Source of the DNA: Rickettsia typhi
Lineage (GTDB): Bacteria; Pseudomonadota; Alphaproteobacteria; Rickettsiales; UBA1997
Assembly: GCA_945888585.1 (NCBI GenBank)
Contig: CAMDAI010000068.1
Span: forward strand, 1 to 6,945
Direction of reading: 5' to 3'
Length of the DNA stretch: 6,945 bases
Shown here: piece after piece, positions 1 through 6,945 of the stretch
Numbering within the stretch: the stretch's first letter is position 1
How the letters are laid out: each line of letters starts with the position of its first letter
Notes under the pieces: generated by a model
Databases searched by the model: none
Seen by the model: only the letters and a program-made list of their open reading frames with translations
Told to the model about the DNA's origin: nothing
Made by a program: the position numbers and the translations under genes

Positions 1-1046
1 GCATTTTTATTCGTCCTCAAATCCTGATTGTTTTTGATGCTCTTTTTGATCTGATTAATGTTTGTGCACCAATTTATTATAAAAATGATATAAATGCTGA
101 TAAATCTTATATCGACGCTCAAAGTAATATTGAAAAAATTATTAATTTAATTAATCAACCTTATCAGCCAAATCAGTCAAAGACTTCTTCAAAGGTTTCC
201 TCAAAATCATTAAATTTTCTCTCTAATTTTAATGAGAAAGAATATTGTGATGTGGTAAAAAAAGCGCAGGAATATATTAAAAATGGTGATATTTTCCAAG
301 TTTTACCTAGTCAAAGATTTACCAGTGAATTTTCTGATGAATTAGCTTTTTCATTTTACAGGTCACTTAGATCAATTAATCCTTCTCCATTTTTATTTTA
401 CTTAAAATTTCCTAATTTTATTCTAACTGGATCTAGTCCGGAAATTATGGTTTCAAAACGTGGTAATAAAGTAACAATCAGGCCACTTGCTGGAACCAGA
501 AAAAGAGGAATTACTCCAGAAGAAGATAAACAAAATGCTCTCGATTTACTTTCTGATGAGAAAGAATTGGCTGAACATTTGATGTTGATTGACTTGGGGC
601 GTCACGATGTAGGTCGAGTATCTAAGGAAGGAACTGTTGAGGTTACTGAAAAAATGGTAATCGAACATTATTCGCATGTTATGCATATTAGCTCTACAGT
701 TGAAGGAATTTTATGTGATGATCTAGATGCTCTTGATGCATTAATCAGTGGTTTTCCGGCTGGTACGGTTTCAGGCGCTCCAAAAATTCGTGCCATGCAA
801 ATTATTGAAGAATTAGAAAAAAATCGTCGTAGTTTTTATGCTGGTTGTGTTGGTTATTTTGCTGGAAATGGCGATATGGAAACCTGTATTGTTTTGCGTT
901 CTGCTTTAATTAAAGATAATAAAATTCATCTTCAGGCTGGTGCTGGTGTGGTTTTTGATTCCAATCCAGAATCTGAGTATCAAGAATGTTTAAATAAAGC
1001 TAGAGCGTTAATCAAGGCTGCCGCAGGTATAGAGGAATATTTATAA
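1..1046 (+). CDS. trpE: Anthranilate synthase component I (TrpE), 5'-truncated by window edge
   Basis: This is the large subunit of anthranilate synthase, which makes anthranilate from chorismate using ammonia from the TrpG glutaminase, the first committed step of tryptophan synthesis in the cytosol. The frame is open from the left edge (first whole codon at 3), giving 347 residues; about 150 N-terminal residues are missing compared with the usual ~500. A GTG at 252 is internal, because the codons before it still match TrpE (IFIRPQ...VFDALFD near the edge, then a Ser/Lys-rich linker). The chorismate-binding domain is complete: DIFQVLPSQRF, GSSPEIMV (about residues 143-150), RPLAGTRKRG, AEHLMLIDLG with the presumed Mg-binding Glu, HVMHISSTVEG with the catalytic His, PAGTVSGAPK, and GAGVV...PESEYQE. 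The usual GRND motif reads GRHD (codon 603-605). The PSQRF wording favours TrpE over PabB. A trp attenuator, if any, would lie outside the window. Nothing notable is seen in the 76-base gap to nuoF. Confidence 0.95.
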   Translation, partial: IFIRPQILIVFDALFDLINVCAPIYYKNDINADKSYIDAQSNIEKIINLINQPYQPNQSKTSSKVSSKSLNFLSNFNEKEYCDVVKKAQEYIKNGDIFQVLPSQRFTSEFSDELAFSFYRSLRSINPSPFLFYLKFPNFILTGSSPEIMVSKRGNKVTIRPLAGTRKRGITPEEDKQNALDLLSDEKELAEHLMLIDLGRHDVGRVSKEGTVEVTEKMVIEHYSHVMHISSTVEGILCDDLDALDALISGFPAGTVSGAPKIRAMQIIEELEKNRRSFYAGCVGYFAGNGDMETCIVLRSALIKDNKIHLQAGAGVVFDSNPESEYQECLNKARALIKAAAGIEEYL

Positions 1047-1122
1047 CAGTTCTTTCTTGATTTTTTGGCTCTAATTCTTACCATTCCTTTTCTTCAAATC
1101 AAATAGCAAATTAAACTTATCA

Positions 1123-2418
1123 ATGCTTCAGGATAAAGACAAAATTTTTACCAATCTCTATGGTTATGAATCAGCTGATTTAAAAGCTGCACAAAAAAGA
1201 GGAGATTGGAATAATACTGCTGAATTTGTATTAAAAGGTCCAGAGTGGCTCGTGGAACAAATCAAAGCTTCAGGACTTAGAGGGCGTGGCGGTGCTGGAT
1301 TTTCAACTGGTTTAAAATGGTCTTTTGCTCCCAAAAAAGGCCAAGGGGAAAAGGCTAAACCGCATTATTTAGTAATTAATGCTGATGAATCTGAGCCTGG
1401 AACTTGTAAAGATCGTGATATTTTAAGAAATGATCCTCATAAATTGTTAGAAGGGTGCTTAATTGCTGCTAGAGCAATTCATGCTAATACCTGCTATATT
1501 TATATTCGTGGTGAATATTATAATGAAGCAGTAGCCTTACAAAAAGCTATTGATGAGGCGTATGAAGCTAAATTATTGGGTAAAAATGCTGCGGAAAGTG
1601 GTTGGGATTTAGATATTTATATTCATCGTGGTGCAGGCGCTTATATTTGTGGTGAAGAAACTGCGCTTTTAGAAAGTATTGAAGGAAATAAGGGTCAGCC
1701 TCGTTTAAAACCGCCATTTCCAGCCTTAATTGGTTTATATGGTTGTCCAACTATTATTAACAATGTTGAATCAATTGCTGTGGTTCCAACTATTTTGCGT
1801 CGTGGTGCCGCTTGGTTTGCTGGAATTGGTAAAGAAAAAAATACTGGTACCAAAATTTTCTGTATTTCCGGACATGTCAATCGTCCTTGTAATGTTGAAG
1901 AAGAGATGGGAATTCCATTAAAAGAATTAATTGAAAAACATGCCGGAGGTGTTCGTGGTGGCTGGGATAATTTGTTAGCAATAATTCCTGGTGGATCATC
2001 AGTTCCGCTTCTGCCAAAATCAGTTTGTGATACTATTTGTATGGATTTCGATTCTCTACGTTCAGTTGGATCAGGCCTTGGAACCGCAGGAGTGATTGTT
2101 ATGGATAAATCGACTGATGTAATTGCCGCTATTGCCAGACTTTCTTATTTTTATAAGCATGAATCTTGTGGTCAATGTACACCGTGTCGTGAAGGTACTG
2201 GTTGGGTTCTTAGGGTTATGAAAAGAATGGTTAAGGGAGATGCTGAAATTGCTGAAATTGATCAACTCTATGATTTAACTAAGCAAATTGAAGGTCATAC
2301 TATATGCGCCCTAGGAGATGCTGCTGCTTGGCCAGTTCAAGGTTTAATCCGTCATTTTAAAGATGATATGATTAAAAGAATTGAACAATATAAATTAACA
2401 GCCAAACCTTCTTCATGA
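1123..2418 (+). CDS. nuoF: NADH-quinone oxidoreductase subunit F (NuoF), NADH/FMN/4Fe-4S subunit
   Basis: NuoF is the NADH-oxidising subunit of respiratory complex I. It sits in the cytoplasmic peripheral arm, passes a hydride from NADH to FMN, and sends electrons on through cluster N3. The 431-residue length is normal. The glycine-rich FMN/NADH segment [13 protein letters not shown] lies at 51-63, [14 protein letters not shown] at 86-99, the second nucleotide-binding segment [19 protein letters not shown] at 170-188, and the N3 ligands are C349, C352 and C355 ([12 protein letters not shown]) plus C395 ([13 protein letters not shown]). All expected residues are present, so it should be functional. 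The ATG start fits the Rickettsia-type N-terminus (DKIFTNLYG), although no Shine-Dalgarno sequence precedes it. It usually sits between nuoE and nuoG, but here its neighbours are trpE and ispDF, so the rest of complex I must be encoded elsewhere. It may be transcribed together with these neighbours. Confidence 0.97.
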   Translation: MLQDKDKIFTNLYGYESADLKAAQKRGDWNNTAEFVLKGPEWLVEQIKASGLRGRGGAGFSTGLKWSFAPKKGQGEKAKPHYLVINADESEPGTCKDRDILRNDPHKLLEGCLIAARAIHANTCYIYIRGEYYNEAVALQKAIDEAYEAKLLGKNAAESGWDLDIYIHRGAGAYICGEETALLESIEGNKGQPRLKPPFPALIGLYGCPTIINNVESIAVVPTILRRGAAWFAGIGKEKNTGTKIFCISGHVNRPCNVEEEMGIPLKELIEKHAGGVRGGWDNLLAIIPGGSSVPLLPKSVCDTICMDFDSLRSVGSGLGTAGVIVMDKSTDVIAAIARLSYFYKHESCGQCTPCREGTGWVLRVMKRMVKGDAEIAEIDQLYDLTKQIEGHTICALGDAAAWPVQGLIRHFKDDMIKRIEQYKLTAKPSS

Positions 2419-2469
2419 AGAATTTCTGCTATTACACCTGATTAATTTACGATCCAATACCGGAATAAT

Positions 2470-3669
2470 ATGAGAAAAATAGTTGCACTTATAACTGCCA
2501 GTGGTCGTGGTTCACGTCTTAGTGGCAATATTGAAGGAATACCAAAGCAATATCTGCCTTTAGCCGGAGTTCCAATGCTAAGACATGCTATTTTGGCTTT
2601 CTTGAATCATCCAGGAATTGATGATGTAATTTGCACCATTCATCCTGATGATATCAGTCTCTACGAAGAGGCAGTGATAGGCCTTGATTTGCTTAATCCG
2701 GTTTTTGGTGGGGAAACCAGACAAATTTCAGTACGTAATGGTTTAGAAGCCTTAAAAGAATATAATCCACAAAAAGTTTTAATTCATGATGGAGCCAGAC
2801 CATTTGTAACTAAAAGAGTAATCAATGGAATTCTTGATAAATTAGAAACTCATCCGGCAGTAATTCCTGCTATTGCAGTGGAAGATACTATCAAAAAATA
2901 TGGTGATGGTAAAATTAAATGGACTATAGAGCGTGATAATTTATGGCGCGCTCAAACCCCACAAGGTTTTTTATATCAAGATATTTTAAATGCTCATCAT
3001 GCTTTTCGTGATATGAATTTTACCGATGATGCGGCACTTGATGAATATGCTGGTATTCCGGTTGCCATTGTTCCTGGTTCACAAAATAATTTTAAAATTA
3101 CTACCGAAGAAGATTATGAAAGGGCAAAAAGAATTGCTGCCATTCATATTGAAAATGTTCATGAAGAAATCAGATCAGGCATTGGTTATGATGTTCATGC
3201 TTTTAGATTAAGGAAAGAAGGTGAATCAAATAATATTAGAATTGGAGGAATTGATATTGAATTTGATCGTAAAATTGAGGCTTATTCCGATGGTGATGTT
3301 GCAATTCATGCTGCAATTGATGCAATTCTTGGTGCAATTGGTGCTGGCGATATTGGAGAACATTTCCCACCAACTGATCCTAAATGGGAAAATTGTGATT
3401 CCAGAGAAATGCTAAAACATGTTAATCATCTACTTAGAAAAAAAGGTGCTAAAATTATTAATCTTGATCTGACTATAATTTGTGAAGAGCCAAAAATTTC
3501 TAAATATAAAATTAAAATAAAAGAATCTTTAGCTAAGGTTTTAAATATAGATCCAAGTCGTATTAATGTAAAAGCTACCACTACTGAGAAGTTGGGTTTT
3601 TTAGGCAGAAAAGAGGGCATTGCCTCTGAAGCGATATGTAATATGAAATTTGCAGTTTTAGAAGAATAA
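2470..3669 (+). CDS. ispDF: Bifunctional IspD/IspF (MEP cytidylyltransferase / MEcPP synthase)
   Basis: This fused enzyme carries out two non-consecutive steps of the MEP isoprenoid pathway: CTP-dependent cytidylylation of methylerythritol phosphate (IspD), and cyclisation of CDP-ME 2-phosphate to MEcPP (IspF). IspE supplies the step between. The IspD half spans about 1-228: a nucleotide-binding loop ASGRGSR (10-16), PKQY with K26, HDGARPF (106-112), RAQTPQGF (160-167), FTDDAAL (184-190) and NFKITTEED with K209. The IspF half spans about 235-396: GYDVH with metal ligands D241 and H243, SDGDVAIH with the third ligand H280, GDIGEHFPPTD with D294, and KATTTEKLGF (368-377). The 399-residue length is normal for the fusion. 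Tyr272 replaces the His that normally precedes SDGD. A weak GGA element eight bases upstream supports the ATG at 2470. Its stop codon directly abuts that of the convergent minus-strand gene. Confidence 0.96.
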   Translation: MRKIVALITASGRGSRLSGNIEGIPKQYLPLAGVPMLRHAILAFLNHPGIDDVICTIHPDDISLYEEAVIGLDLLNPVFGGETRQISVRNGLEALKEYNPQKVLIHDGARPFVTKRVINGILDKLETHPAVIPAIAVEDTIKKYGDGKIKWTIERDNLWRAQTPQGFLYQDILNAHHAFRDMNFTDDAALDEYAGIPVAIVPGSQNNFKITTEEDYERAKRIAAIHIENVHEEIRSGIGYDVHAFRLRKEGESNNIRIGGIDIEFDRKIEAYSDGDVAIHAAIDAILGAIGAGDIGEHFPPTDPKWENCDSREMLKHVNHLLRKKGAKIINLDLTIICEEPKISKYKIKIKESLAKVLNIDPSRINVKATTTEKLGFLGRKEGIASEAICNMKFAVLEE

Positions 3670-6834
<3,165 letters not shown>

Positions 6835-6945
6835 CCTCAGATTATCTCGTTTTTCTTGAGAAGATTTAAATTGATTGTCAATGGTAGTAAAAGAATTGGC
6901 AAAGGCCAGTGAGGCATTTGCCCAGCATCTGTTCCCATATCCGAC

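Noticed and set aside
252..254. GTG at 252 as the start of the TrpE-like gene
   Set aside because: The frame is open back to the left edge, and the upstream codons still match the TrpE N-terminal domain, so this Val is internal.
1047..1122. Possible promoter or terminator between trpE and nuoF
   Set aside because: A TTGATT at 1057-1062 has no acceptable -10 at the right spacing, and no GC-rich hairpin followed by a T-run is visible.

Overview
The window reads as AT-rich alphaproteobacterial chromosome, most like the Rickettsiales and related host-associated lineages. Three things point there: the NuoF protein has the Rickettsia-like opening and motif wording, IspD and IspF are fused in one chain (typical of Alphaproteobacteria and Campylobacterota), and TrpE carries the 'DIFQVxPSQRF' wording of alphaproteobacterial anthranilate synthases. 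This placement rests on remembered family sequences, not on a search. A tryptophan-pathway gene argues against a strongly reduced Rickettsia-type genome and suggests a lineage that keeps amino-acid biosynthesis.

Layout: positions 1-3669 hold three metabolic genes on the + strand. They are the 3' two-thirds of trpE (cut by the left edge), nuoF, and a fused ispDF. They are separated by only 76 and 51 bases and have no recognisable terminator between them, so they could share a transcript, although their products serve unrelated processes (chorismate to anthranilate, respiratory complex I, MEP isoprenoid synthesis). Shine-Dalgarno sequences are weak or absent.

From 3670 to at least 6834 the minus strand carries one very long gene for a protein of at least 1054 residues that I do not recognise. 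It is highly charged and mostly helical in appearance. It has a Pro-Val/Pro-Gly dipeptide tract encoded by a 27-unit hexanucleotide repeat (6041-6202) and a hydrophobic central region flanked by probable coiled coils. Its stop codon abuts the ispDF stop codon with no base between them. The reading frame stays open without a stop to the right edge, so the true start may lie outside the window. This gene is the only accessory-looking and potentially new element here; a secreted, surface or host-interaction role is a guess based on its architecture alone.

No tRNA, rRNA, CRISPR array, insertion sequence or riboswitch was seen. No stretch over 300 bases lacks a gene.
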